DNA of 64,000 nt, taken from assembly GCA_015501075.1 (NCBI GenBank), contig JADNYJ010000048.1, positions 183,880-247,879 on the forward strand. Reading direction: 5' to 3'. Of the stretch, positions 50,332 through 62,858 are shown one piece after another. Position 1 is the first letter of the stretch. Every line of letters starts with the position of its first letter. A program made the translations under genes and the position numbers. Below the pieces are notes generated by a model that ran no database searches, was not told the DNA's origin, and saw only the letters and a program-made list of their open reading frames with translations. The stretch is from Gymnopilus junonius. Taxonomy: Eukaryota; Basidiomycota; Agaricomycetes; Agaricales; Galerinaceae.

Positions 50332-50974
50332 TATCGAGTCTCCTCGGTTTGTTCGCTTTGTTACCGTCTTATTTATCTGCTATTCCACCTTCCTCTCTAA
50401 CGATAGTTCTGCTTACTGTACTAACCTTTCGTTCTTTCCATTTGGTTTCTACTTTCATTCTGCATCCTGGCCCCTCTTCCCTCGAAATCCTTGTTACACT
50501 ACTTTTGTAGATTATTTCATGTAGGCTTCGTACCTCAACATGTACTCGATAGATAGCGTGACGGTTGGACCATCAATAGATCGTGGCTGCATTATGCTTG
50601 GGAAATCAGGATCAGGGAGAAGAATTGAACATTCCCAGCTCGACCGTCAGCTTCCAAACACCGTCTTTGTATGTCAATACATTCCAATACATAGGATGAC
50701 TTCCATGCATTCCGATACATCGACACCCACCAATACATAGCGATGTTTATCTCAGAAATCTCAGAAATTGCAAGGTATTGGCGCTCTAAATTGTATTGCC
50801 ATGTAAAAGTTGATTTGATAAATGGCAATACCATGACCAGAAAAAATTGCAGTCTGTGCATGGAATGTACCTCATGTATTGCGGTACTTTTCCATACATT
50901 AATCGGTTTTATTTTATGATGAGAGACCCGGCAGGCTCCACTTTTCGTTTGAACGGAATTTGCAGATAACCTCT
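50332..50974. repeat. Right subterminal region of the Plavaka element
   Basis: Non-coding. Contains clustered caatacatt/ccatgcatt words at 50670-50740 and 50860-50900, and ends with the inverted end repeat at 50934-50974. Confidence 0.55.
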
Positions 50975-51138
50975 AGTATGTATTAGAGTCCGTGACCCTC
51001 CGTTGGCTTCCAGCTTCTCGGACGATACTCCCAAATTCGGGTATCCTCTATTATTAGTCTATCATGGTCGGAAATTCAAGATAAAAGCTAGTTTCTAAGT
51101 CTTATTTCGTATTTACCCGTACGCCAACTCCCTCAAAC

Positions 51139-53216
51139 CTATGTCTGCCGTTTTCTGTACATAATTTTGACGTTCTTATCTGGCATACAAATGGCTCCCA
51201 TCCACACGTCCTTTGGTTCCATATTGCCTTCCAATCTAATATCATACTTGTGCAAAATAAGCGCGACCTGAAGCTTGATAATAAATGTCATAAGAACCTA
51301 TCCAAAGAGTCAGAGTCGGTATAATTGTAATCCATAAGGTAATTACCTTCCAGGACAAGCGTGTTTGCCTACTCCGTAGAACAAATTGTTCATCGCAGGC
51401 GAAGTAAGCTGATGCTTGATGTTCATTTCGTCGAGTTCTTCCTGCCCCGTGAGAAGCGAAACCCATCAAATGTATTTGGATCTTCGAATATTTCAGAATT
51501 TACGTTGGCAATTGAGGACGCTACAGATATGTGTGTGCCATAGGGAACGGTAAGACCATCGTGAAACGAGAATCCAGACGGATTCATCACTTTACGGTGG
51601 AGTACGACTGAAGCATTCGGCAGGTTAGTTTCTGCTATTATGGAAAGAAAATCAGATACAGACGAGCACTAAAGCCTTTCAGGCGAGATACTTCACGAAT
51701 AAAGCTATCGAGTTTGTACATTTTGCTGATACCTTCTTTGGTCCATCCATATTTTCGAATGGTCGAGTCTATTTGATCTCGGACCGGTCCTATATATTCG
51801 GGTGATAGAGCTAATTTGAAGAGGATCTGAGGCAGGAACTGTAAAGATGGGTGTCTTAAATTTGTTCACGCAATGTTTAAAAAGAGAAGGCTGACGAAAG
51901 ACGTGGACATCAGACCTGCGAAATTGACGCGGAGGAGGCGAATAGCGATTTTTGTTGGATCTCTTTGGTGAGGTTCTGATTCTTCTAAAAACCAAGTAAT
52001 CATATCGCGCTAAGAACATGAAATAAGTGACCCCACCACACCGAAGGTATGTGAACTTGATCATACGGGTTTCGCTTCCCATTCTTTCCCATACTCCTCA
52101 AACATGGCAATTCTATGCCTCAGTATGTCTCCAAAGAGGGCGGTCGCTTGATGTTCGTAACGGGGCAGGGGCGATAAATAAGGTCCAATGAAACTGGAGC
52201 GAGGAGTATTTAATACCCGATAATAAGATAAAAATCTGAATGCTTACGGCCTCAGAAAGTAGGGAAATAAATTTATAAGCATGCCGGCTTTTGGAACACC
52301 TTGAACGAAATCCATGACTAGAGCGATGTATTTTGGGTCTCGGCCTAGAAAATAAGAAATTATTTCGTCCACTAACTCGTTGTTATACATCGGCAACTTA
52401 CACAGAGGCTCGCCCACATAAAATCTGTTCGTAACCCTAGAAATGAGGTATAGAATGTTGTCGTAGCAAGTCACTGAATGCCACTCTAAAATATAAAATT
52501 AGGATGAGGATTGATGTATCACAGAAAGTCTAGTATTTACCGTCGTCTTCCATCGGAAATATTTCAGCCAAAGCCTGAACAGATTCGTCATGGAGGTCGA
52601 CACTGTATAATAAGTCAATGGCGGGAATATATAAGCATGTGGATCCAGGTGTACCCGTTCTCAGAATAATTTGAGGCTAACATTCGCTGCAGAATTTTGT
52701 TGTGCAGGTCATCTTCGTCGGAATCCACTGCGCCGACTGTTTGGTCGAGGGCTAAGATCTGAATGAAAAGGAACGTCGGTCAGTGCGATAGAAACTTAGG
52801 AATAGTAACCCGCTACATACGTCATTTGGGCATGATACAGTGATAAATCCTTATCTCGAGACCCCCGCAGATCAGCGACATACTTCGGGGACAAGACAAA
52901 CACATTCCACCCGCTGAAGAATTGCATCTTGAATATACCCTCCGCTCCAAATCGACGACTAGCTTCCTCGAGCACAGAGCGCCCCTGAATGAGAAAGGCC
53001 ATCGAGTTATATATTGCGAAAAGAAACCCCGAGAGACCCATGGTAGGGATTTGGTTCAACTGTAGTTTCGCTAGATTGTCATTGCTCTACCACAGATTTG
53101 TGAACTGTACATACCCCTTTGGTTGGGCGACGGACGATAGGGAGGCATAGTAAGGAGAGGGCAATGATGACGCCAGCAACCAGGTATGGCTGCCTCTCTT
53201 CAGAACTTGGCGACAT
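51139..53216 (-). CDS. Cytochrome P450, CYP512-like
   Basis: MSPSSEERQPYLVAGVIIAL starts at 53216 with an N-terminal membrane anchor (GVIIALSLLCLPIV). ITWFLEESEPHQRD and INFAG-like I-helix sequence, WTKEGISKMYKLDSFIREVSR (the ExxR K-helix) and LFYGVGKHACPGR (heme Cys) follow. The end is PDKNVKIMYRKRQT, stop 51139-51141. The order and wording closely resemble CYP512 enzymes, known from Ganoderma as lanostane oxidases; this resemblance is from memory. Right after the heme-loop exon the frame slips by one base at 51292-51296 (one missing T in the coding sense would give RFFMTFIIKLQ). It lies just beyond the Plavaka element and probably belongs to the metabolic block. Confidence 0.85.
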
Positions 53217-54036
53217 CAACCAGAGAACGAAGTAATAGGGTTCAAAAGAAAACCGCTGGCTAGTATTTATTTGAAGGGATCATCCGAGAATCGACTCGCG
53301 CTTAATTTCGCTTCCGGCTTCCTCGCTGGCATTCTGCTTAGTACGTAAACTAGGCTAAACCTTAAATAAGTTTTGCTGCGTATACAAAATGATCATAACT
53401 TAAGTATCGTCTTTTGCCAGTTATGTACCAGTTATGTTCGAAAGACAAGACCTAAAAATTTTCCTAAGCAAGGATAGATATTTAATTCATGACCAAATCC
53501 ATCAGTTATATATCAACACAATCTATAGATTCTATACGTACCAGAGCCCCAGCCCAGATGAGCAAAAGTCTTTTATCCTCTTTCTACCAGGATGGTACCT
53601 CTCTGAGTATGGTTCAGGGTTTAAATAAACTCTCCGGTCTGGTAAATCACAAATCCGATTTTTTGTCGTACCCCTGTCGATCTCAACGTCATGGCTAGCA
53701 ATTCTTGTAGATAGAGGCCCACATCAAGCGCACGGTCTCGCGGATGATACAGCCGAGCCCATTTCCGATAAATTCACACACATATGTGAGTGTGGGTTTG
53801 CGTGGGTCGTTAAAGGTGGTTTTTGGCAAAATTTGCGTCGACGGCAGCGCGACGGCGGATCACCTGAGAGAAACGGTCAAGCACGGGATTGCATGTGACA
53901 CGCTCGTGGCGAGTTCCCCGATTGATCATGCTCAGACAGCTTGCAAAACCCCGGGCAGATGCTCAAGTATGGATTCGGCAGACCCTTCTCCTTATCTCGC
54001 ATCTTTCACCTCCACAGACGCACCTACAGACGAGAA
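53217..54036. other. Intergenic region between divergent P450 and GH15 genes
   Basis: Promoter side of both neighbours. Short open frames lack motifs; an imperfect hairpin-like acacatatgtgagtgtg lies at about 53780. Confidence 0.4.
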
Positions 54037-57000
54037 ATGAACTTGATTAATCCTAGAGATGAACGCGGATACATACCTATCGCCAGCCATGCCCTGTATG
54101 TGTCCAAGTTTTACTGAAATTCAGAACGCTGACGAGTATCTATCTAGAATCGGAAATTTGAGAACTGCGGCTCTCGTTAGTCTCGACGGGTCAAGTTGAG
54201 TGATTTCTCCATGCCTTGTTGAGGGCAACGCTCTGAACGCCATGGACAGTTGAAAGCTATTGCGTTCCCAACTTCGATTCGCCCTCCATCTTCGCAAGGA
54301 TTCTCGACAAGGACAAGGGCGGTCATTTTTCGATCATGCCTACTATCCCCTTCTCTTCGAAGCAGAACTACTTGGCGAGCTCCAATGTGAGTACAGTTTC
54401 TGTCAATCCGTGATCGGACGTGCTTCTTCGTCTCAGAACTTCCTTCCTTCACCGCCAGATCGGTGCGTCGGATCTTGCTTTCGTTTACTGAATCTCTCGT
54501 TGCAATAGGTTCTTCAAACAAAGTACATGAATGACGCGGGCGTAGTCAGCGTAACTGGTAAGACCTCGGTGGACACGGTTTTGAGCATATCTCATTAAAC
54601 CCGTACTTTGCAGACTATCTACCACGCCCGCGCAAAGAAGTACGCGCGAAACAGAAACCTCTCCTTCCATGGCTCGTTCGGCGTGTCGAATGCGTCCGTG
54701 GCAAGCTTCCCCTTCAAATGCAATGCGCCCCCGCATTCAGCTACGCTCTCCACTCTCACAACACCGACGTTATCGACGATGGCAGTCACCCTCTGGACGT
54801 TTCACAAAAGAAAGCCGTGTTCACGTCAGAGAACCTCAGTCTTGACCTGCGCTACGTCGTCGAGACCACAAGCGCAGATGGAGAGGGAGAGGTGCCCGAG
54901 ATCGCTTTGGATTTTTTGGACCTGTCAACCAAGGGTCATAAGGGCCTTGCGGTGCAGAGTAACTTTGAGCTGGAAGAAGGGCAGTGTGTGACGTTCATAC
55001 TCAGAATTCCGCCTTCCGAGGGTTCCTATGGACCTGCGAATGCTGGTGGAAGTCAAGTGGGCAAGCCTGGTAAGGAAGGGTTTGATGTTGTATATCAACC
55101 CAAGATCATGGGGAAAGCCGTTGACGACCCGCTATTGACGAAGGATCTCATGGCGTCTCTGTTGTTTGTGCGTCCCTCAGCAAATTTTCACTGTTAAGGT
55201 ATTCATCAGCTTTGCATGCAGGCTACAAACAAGTTCTGGATTGAATGGATAAGCCAGTCGACATACACGGGCTCTTGGAGGGAGTCCGTCATGCGTAGCG
55301 CTCTTGCCCTTAAGCTTTTGGTGTATGAACCAACCGGTAAATCAGAAATCCAAGAAACCGAGACGTTATGCTTGACAAATTTATGGCTTGTAGGTGCCGT
55401 CGTGGCCAGCCCCACATTCAGTCTCCCAGAATACATAGGCGGCGTGCGGAATTGGTAAATTATTGCTTATTGATCAGTACTCGTTGCCAGAATACATTCT
55501 CACGTCCGCCTTTTTTTCTACAGGGATTACCGGTATTTTCATCGCCTGTCTCAAAGGCCGATGTTGCTAACCCTCTCCGCAGTTATTCGTGGATTCGAGA
55601 CGCCTCTTTCACTCTTTACGCCCTTATCAGACTCGGCTTCACTGAAGAAGCAAACGGTATGCTAATAGCTTTTACATTCAGCGTCGGATTAGACTCATTT
55701 TTTCCCTTCAGCGTATATGGAATTTATCTTTGAACGCCTTAGGAATAAGAACCCAGACGGAAGCCTCCAAATTATGTACACCATCCATGGTTAGTTTCTC
55801 CATCTTTCAATGCCTTCGATTCAGTCACCCGTATTTGCAACCACTCCTCTCACCGCCTCTTTCTTCATTTTGTTCTGAAAACGCATTCTAGGTGGAAAAG
55901 AAATTGATGAAGTCGAACTCCCCCACTTGGATGGTCATAAAGGTTTGATGCTTCCTACGCGTATTCACAATGGAGTTGTGGAACTTAAACATTTGGATGG
56001 CTATAAAGGATCGCGTCCGGTTAGGGTTGGGAACGGAGCGGCTAATCATATTCAATTGGTAAGATTCCTATGGCCTCTGGCAAATTTTCCTCTTCCCCTT
56101 CTCTCCTTGTCATGTTATTTGATTGGCTGATGTACTCTGGCAGGATATTTATGGCGAACTGTGAGCAGACATCTACTCGGTCGTGCTCATCCTTGAGATC
56201 AGTTTGCTCATGCCATGGGTTCCGACAATTTTTAGAATGGATTCTATTTATCTCGGTCAAAAGGCACGTCGGTCATATTTTCTTTAGCATGTTTGCGAGT
56301 TCATTAATATTTTATCTATTGTGTAGTTCGGAAAACCACTGGTAGGTTCCTCTGAGCACATCCTACAATCCTTGATACAACTCAACTTTTCCTTTGAAAA
56401 CAGGGCTATGATGACTGGTTCGTACCTGGATATCCGTCATGTCGTTTTATTGCGTTAATTATGTCGCCGAAAGGTTGCTTGTCAGAGAATTGTGTGTGAA
56501 TTGTGTTTTGATATTAAAATGGACTAATCTTTCTTTTCTTTCCTTTTTGGACAGAGTTGACTGTAAGTGGCGTCACACTTGGTAATAGATTATGAACCAG
56601 ATAAATCCCTGAGCATTCTCGGTTAGACGTTGTTGAACACTGTGATGATCCTGATTTGTGCGTACAACTATCTGTATCGATTTCTAATCCCAATTTACCA
56701 AATTCCTAACGTTCTAGATCTATCTGGTATGGCTGTTCCTATTGTGCTTACTTGACCTCTTTGACGAATTGGATCCAGGGAAGTCCGTGGAAAGAAACGG
56801 CACTTTACGGTATTGCGATCATTTATAAATGTTCATCTTCATACTAACGAAACATTCTTTAAAGTATTCTAAAGTAAGTATTTCCGTTATTACCGGAGCG
56901 TGTTCTTATCGCCGCTGCTCATGAAGGTGATGCTCTGGTGAGTACGCAGTTCCTCAACTCAAGTAACTGACTTTGAGGCATTGTGCGATAGGGTGGCGAT

Positions 57001-58014
57001 CGACCGAGGTCCGTGATATTTGCCTGCTTTGGGATCGGCTCATTGATATCCGCATCAGGGTTGCGACTGGCCGAAAAGAGGTCACTTCCTTGCCCAAATC
57101 GCTATAAATGGTTGGCAAAGCGCGACGCGTTATACGAACAGATCATGGACAAAGCGTGGAACAAAGAATTAAAAGCTTTCGGACAGAGCTACGAAGACAC
57201 TGACGTGCTAGATTCCTCTGTGCTTATTATGCCACTCGTCTTCTTCCTGCACGCCGTGCGTTCATTTTGATATATAGATATAGTTCTTTGGCTAACGATG
57301 GACCATGATCCATGTAGTCTGATCCAAGGTTTACGAGTACCCTCAAACGAATTATGAAGACTCCTGAAAAAGGAGGTTTAACGTCCAACGTGCGTTGTTG
57401 GCTTTTTCATTGGTTTGTTATTTAAATACATTGAATGGTATTTATATCATTTTAGAACCTTGTATACCGATACGACGTGAAGAAGACAAATGACGGCGTC
57501 GGCGGAGAAGAGGGCACGTTCTGCTTGTGTACACTTTGGTGCGTCCAGATTCATTCTCTTTCACTTATTTATTCGGGTATAGATGTCTGACGCGTCATCA
57601 ATCTAACAAGGTGCGTTGAGGCACTGACCCGCGCTGGAGAAGTCGATAGAAGCCTCCTTCCCAAGGCCGTCAATATGTTTGAAGTGCGTAATGGACGACG
57701 CGCCCGGGTTTAGATGTAAGCTGATGTTTGCTCTTCCATTAGGACTTTTTGCTTTACCTCAATCACGTTGGGCTTTGTACCGAAGAAATTTCCGATGCTG
57801 GCGAAGCGTGAGTTGTTGATCATGCTACTCTTCATACTGCTAATCGGATTTCTCCCTTATACAGGTTAGGCAATGCTGTTCAAGGATTCACGTAAGCTTC
57901 CATGCCCATATCACAGAACAGTTGCTAAATTTCTGTTGATTTATCAGTCATGTTACCCTCATTTCGGCAGCTTATAACCTCTCGAGAACTCTTTATCATA
58001 GTGGACCCCGTTAA
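54037..58014 (+). CDS. Glycoside hydrolase family 15 protein (glucoamylase/trehalase-like)
   Basis: [20 protein letters not shown] starts at 54037. Spliced to [32 protein letters not shown] and then [19 protein letters not shown], this is the bacterial-type intracellular GH15 order. Wx[40 protein letters not shown] (with acidic catalytic-region residues) and [20 protein letters not shown] follow. The end is LYHSGPR, stop 58012-58014. No signal peptide is visible, so it is probably cytosolic. Twenty or more introns are needed, including microexons at 55524-55532, 56865-56873, 56927-56937 and 56992-57008. Substrate (trehalose, maltodextrin or a glycoside) cannot be told. It is divergent from the CYP512-like gene. 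Confidence 0.88.
55524..55532 (+). other. 9-nt microexon of the GH15 gene
   Basis: ggattaccg, preceded by ctacag and followed by gtattt, supplies the W-D-Y-R junction so that NW joins YSWIRDA in the conserved motif. Confidence 0.75.
56865..56873 (+). other. 9-nt microexon of the GH15 gene
   Basis: tattctaaa, preceded by ctttaaag and followed by gtaagta, encodes YSK between KKRHFT and VMLW. Confidence 0.7.
56927..56937 (+). other. 11-nt microexon of the GH15 gene
   Basis: gtgatgctctg, preceded by catgaag and followed by gtgagt, encodes VML plus two bases of the W codon. Confidence 0.7.
56992..57008 (+). other. 17-nt exon of the GH15 gene
   Basis: ggtggcgatcgaccgag completes W and gives VAIDR before joining [15 protein letters not shown] in frame. 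Confidence 0.7.
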
Positions 58015-58513
58015 TTTTAGATCTCGCATAAAATTAGGAACTTCGGATAGGTAACTTGTAACTTACTCCATCTTCTTAGAGTAAAGGAGCTGTATTCTTA
58101 GAGCATCAATTCGCAAACGAACTAGGACTGCTTTGTAGAAACTGTACGTAACATCTGCTATTCGTCTCCGTCGTGGGTTGCTTAAGCTGCAATTTCGGGA
58201 AGCATTATTCGCATCTCACTGTCGATGGAGATCAGTTCTATTCGCTTGAGCGTTTGCTGAGCGTATCAATTTTGGTTAGGTTGTACCGAAGCGGTTTAAG
58301 CGAAACTAATCTTGTGGCTTTGTTGCTCGACTCAAATCGCGTCTGGTCATATTGTAAGAGCCATGACTAATTGACCAACCAGCAGCAACTGCGTGATCAT
58401 GCTACTAATAACTAAAAACTTAACCTTCATCAGCCTTTATCGATTGGATTAGACAGGCTGCTTAGGTCCTACAGAACGTATGCAAGGCAACGCAGAGAAC
58501 GTGGATAATACAT
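58015..58513. other. Intergenic region between convergent GH15 and GH2 genes
   Basis: 3' flanks of both genes; AT-rich; a short open frame at 58173-58370 has no motif. Confidence 0.45.
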
Positions 58514-61500
58514 TCAGATGACCTGGGCTTTTTGTCTACCAAAATACGCCACCTTCACCTTTCTTCCATTCAATCCTCCGACCAATACGACCTGCTCGTC
58601 TCCAGGAACAAGGTCCAGTGCATTGTCACTCCATTGAACCTCAGGGCCAGCGTCTTCCACAGAGAAAAAGACGCACTTGGCCGGCTTGCTGACAGTCATT
58701 GTGAGGGTTGTCTCGTTGCTCCTTTCACCTTGAGTCAGACTAGTTATCAATCCTGGATCAGGAGTTTGAAGGTATCTGTAAGGCTCAGGCCAGTCTGAAT
58801 GACGGGCCAACACGACACCAGTTTCAGCATCCAAGAGGCGGGCACTGACCACGACATTTGCCGACGAGACTGAGAGTGGTTCTCCCCGTACAACGTTATT
58901 GCGACTAGGTCCTGGGCATTCAATTTCCAAGAGTTCAGTGCTCTGGTTAGGCAGTAGATTGACGTCCTGAGTCTCAGAATGTGACCAGCCTGGGGATAGG
59001 AGGTCAAAGAACCTCAGTTCTAACTTGGCTTTTCTAACCGTGAGGGTACTATTTGTTGCCCAGATGCTAAGCGTCGCGTATAAGGTCTGGATAGCTCCAA
59101 ACTCGTAGAACTTGAAGAGACATCGTCAAGTCACGCTGAAGACGAATGAGCAGACAAACATTACCTGACGTGGCCTGTCGTTCTCCCTGTTTTTCACCAC
59201 CTGTCAGCGCATCAGATCAGTTAAAGACAGTTAGTTATGCATATAGGGCCTTACGTTACGGAAAATTCCAACAGTAACAGGCGCCAATTCTCGTTTAATG
59301 GTATAATAGACAGGCTTGGGACGGAGCTATGCAAAGTCAACGTTGGTCGGAATCTATTTGGCGAGTATTACTCACAAAGTAGTCTGCAATAGCCCACGAC
59401 ACCACAGGCCAACAATCGTTTAACTGCCAAACAAGAACTCCAGAGGTCTTCAAGAGCAGTCGTAAGGGTATGCTTATAACAATAAAGAAGTCAAAGCGAC
59501 ACACGTATTCACGACCTCTGCCTTTCCATTGACGCCTCCAAGAGCGGTAAGCGAAACTTACTGCTTCTGACTGCATCAACTGCGTGCTGAACACATGCCT
59601 GCGAAGAAAACGTTTATTCAATGTCAAGCTTCTGCCAGGTTATATTCGCACGCACGTCTCAAAATCGGTTGTTAACCTGAAGTTCTCATTCATGACAATG
59701 GCGAACCTGCGTTCAAAGCTTCCAGCTTTCGTATGTTGCGCCACAAGCTGAGATTGTGGGTAAAATTGAGATTCATCAGCTCCGGCCATCCAATAATTTA
59801 CGGTGCGCATTGATGGCATGCTTGGTATGCCGAATTCGCTAGTTTCAAAATCAGGATCCTGACATAATGGCCTGGACACCGGTTTTACTTACCTGATGAA
59901 GCGGCCTCCCATCCTGTCGTACTCTTGGTACTGCAACTCTTTGCCTCCCCAAATGTTCCATTGATGAACGTCACCAATTGTCGGATCACTGGTGTCCCAT
60001 CCTTTGCCACCATAGGGCGATCCACGATGATATGGTACAGGAGGATCTGTCAGAGTGGCAACAATATCTGGCAGAACATCTTCATATAAGATCCGAGCCG
60101 GTAGTTGGGCGACATCTAAGGTACTCAGTCGGCTCATCAAAAAGGAAGGTTTAGGTTGAACTTCGGACATACCTCCCCATTGTAATACAAGTTGATAATC
60201 TTCATTGTTGCCACAGTAGCAAACAATCGAGGGATGATGACGCAAGCGAGTAACATTGTCAATTGCCTCTTGTCTGACGTTTGCGACGAATTCTTCATGG
60301 GCAGGATATACACCACAGGCGAATTGAAAGTCCTGCCATACGAGTATCCCAAGTTCTAAGGTATCATCCCATTAATTATGAGGATTGGTGCATGAAGGCC
60401 AACACACCATCACATATGTCGTAGAAAACATCTGGTTCATACATACCACCACCCCAAATACGAACCATGTTTTGATTTCCGTCGCGAAGAAGAGTTAGCC
60501 ACTTCCTGTAACGTTCTGCCGATATTTGCGTCAAGAAGTTGTCCGCAGGGATCCAATTTGAGCCTGATTCGTTAAAGCGTAAATAATCAGAATGGACAAG
60601 GCTAAAGAACGAATTACCTCCCATGAACATCCGGACGTTATTGATCTCGAACAAAAATGTGGTCCCCAAGCCGTATTGGTCAGGTTCAGATAATGGTTCC
60701 TGGATTAACTTGACTGTGCGGAATCCAACCCGGCGGGATGCCGAATCGATGACTTCGTCATTCTGCTAGAGCAGATCAGCAACGCCGTCTATCTAGCTCA
60801 TACTTTTGCGTACCTTGTTCACTAAGGACACCTCAACCCTGTACAGCGTCTGTTCTCCGTACCCTACAGGCCACCATAGTTGTATACCATCATTCTCTAG
60901 ATTCGTCCACATCACAACAGAATTTCGTTGAAACTTGCCAGGCGACTGCTCCGCGTCTGTCAGGCCCCGAGTTCAATGCGCTCGGCCTTGATGACTTTGT
61001 TGGTGTCACTTGCCAATTGTACAAGCAATGCATTGCCTGACGCGTCCCATGCTCCGCTCAGAGCGACATCTAGTTTCAATGTCACCGTGAAGGCGCCATC
61101 TGGTTGGAACTCGACAAGATTCCGAACATGAACGTCTTCCAGGCGAAGGTTGTAGGTCAGCAATGTAATCGGTCGATAGGGTCCACAGGTCATCAATTCA
61201 GGGCCCTATGTTCACTTTAATTTTCAGTCGACAATTGATCATAGACCGCTTACCCAGTCCCATCTGTGTCCTTCAATTAGACAATAATGTCGATGGACAC
61301 AAAAGAATAATCACCTCCAGTCATACTGGGCTTTACGCACATACACTCGACTAGCATCTCCAAGGTTGGTTGAACCGGCGCGGACCCTTCCATACTTGGC
61401 TTCTTCAAGCTTCGCAAAGCTTTTGCGGACTTGAAGTGTAGGAGCAGGGTGTTATTCGACCGCAGCAAATTTTCTTGTGGAATTTCATAGGCGTATGTGC

Positions 61501-62025
61501 GAAACACGTTGTCTGTGGCTAGGATTTTACTGTTGTTCTGAGATGGAGTTAGTGATATCGTCCAATTACGGGAAATGTCAACTTACTAAATACACGTCAC
61601 AAATTGTATCAAGGCCTTCAAATATGAGCTTTGCATATTGATGAGGAATAGACAAGTCGAAAGGAAAGGTGCATTGATACAGCCATTCCGCATCACCGAT
61701 CCCTGTGCAGTAGACAAGAAGAAAACGTGCCGTCAGAGCCTCATATCGATCATCTTGCTTAGATTTCAGAACTCACACTGCACCTTGTGTTCATTGAATC
61801 CGACATAGGGGTCAGGAATCGCCTTCAAACTGAGAAGTTCGACATGAATTTCTGAAGGAAAAGATGTGGCTTTCTTCCACCCAAGTCGAAAATCGACATT
61901 TTCAACAACATCGAGCTCTCGTATAACATCTGCTGTCGTATGTTTCTTTGTTTCCAGAACCAATCATGTACCCCGAGGTCGAACTTCAATGCCCTGAGAT
62001 GGGAGTCAGTAAAAGATGCAGCCAT
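58514..62025 (-). CDS. Beta-mannosidase (glycoside hydrolase family 2)
   Basis: Hydrolyses terminal beta-mannosides from mannan or N-glycan-derived oligosaccharides. MAASFTDSHLRALKFD starts at 62025. FPSEIHVELLSLKAIPDPYV and FNEHKVQ form the N-terminal sandwich. GSNWIPADNF and MVRIWGGGMYEPD precede the acid/base glutamate in CYCGNNEDYQL; the nucleophile glutamate is in SEFGIPSMPSMRTV. VLVWQLNDCWPVVSWAI and a C-terminal Ig-like domain end at stop 58514-58516. More than fifteen short introns are present. No signal peptide is evident, matching the intracellular type. A one-base frame slip between HDWFWKQRN and TADVIRELDV (about 61940-61960) is the only defect seen. Confidence 0.92.
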
Positions 62026-62858
62026 GATAAGAATTCCTTTCCCAACCTCCTTTTAAGAGACTCAGCAGCGTGGTGAATTGCATCGCCTGACCACAGGCTC
62101 TTGAAGAAGCACCGGCGTATCTGTGATCCATAACTTTCCGGCCCGTGTTGAACAACAAGGAGGTATGTTTAGTGGCTTCAGCCTTCAGGCCTCAGGAGTG
62201 TTGACTTGTTACTTGTTATACGTCGCATCTTCGTGCCAGGTACGCAGGTCGACGTTGAAGACAAGGAACTTTTCGAAGTCCGATGCACGGATTCCGGAGA
62301 ACATAGAGGCCGAAGAATTGATGGCAGCTGTCCTCTTTCTCAATCAATCCCTAGGCCTATACTTACGGAAGGATAAGGAGTGGTCCTATCTTTTCGTATT
62401 TGTGGATTTCGACTCTTTAGCTACGTAACGTTAAGCCATCGTCTGCTCCTACCTTCCGACTCCCCGGGTTGTGGCGAATGAAATTCATCATGACTAACTT
62501 TTCCCAGCATGGATTCCAAATACTTACCACCGTGTCTACTAAGCTAGTTCTCGCTGGCACCGAATCATATCCACCGTTCTGCATTTCGTTATTGGCAGGC
62601 TATGGAGTTTCTCATCCAATGTTTTATTATAAGGAACTCTATCCGCTCTGGGAGAACTGTACGATAGAAGGTTGGATTCTTACGAAACTTGCTTATAGAG
62701 TTCTAAGCACCCTGTCAACTGCCATGCGCCCTAGAAGAGACATCGGAGTCGGCAGCAACGTGGATGTGTTCAGGTTAATTAAATGGCACGAGATAAAAAC
62801 TTTGTCGTTCGAGTGCTTTTTCTTACTCGGATGCCACATTTTCTACTTCCTTCCTCAT
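62026..62858. other. Intergenic region between divergent GH2 and P450 genes
   Basis: Open frames at 62123-62428 and 62469-62858 lack recognisable motifs. The second is simply the upstream continuation of the P450 frame, whose likely start is 62859. Confidence 0.4.

Larger units (their letters stand above)
42418..50974. mobile_element. Autonomous Plavaka/CACTA-like DNA transposon, about 8.6 kb
   Basis: Inverted ends: the left begins agaggttatttgcaacttc and the right, reversed, begins agaggttatctgcaaattc. Further in, both carry aaaagtggagcc and later a shared block gtaYcgcaatRcatgag. The trinucleotide agt flanks both ends (42415-42417, 50975-50977) as a candidate 3-bp duplication; a 2-bp ta is an alternative. 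Inside are a minus-strand transposase gene and a plus-strand DUF6698 gene, head-to-head. The subterminal regions are dense in atgcat/atacat words. The coding regions I read through are open, so the copy may be young or active. Confidence 0.8.
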
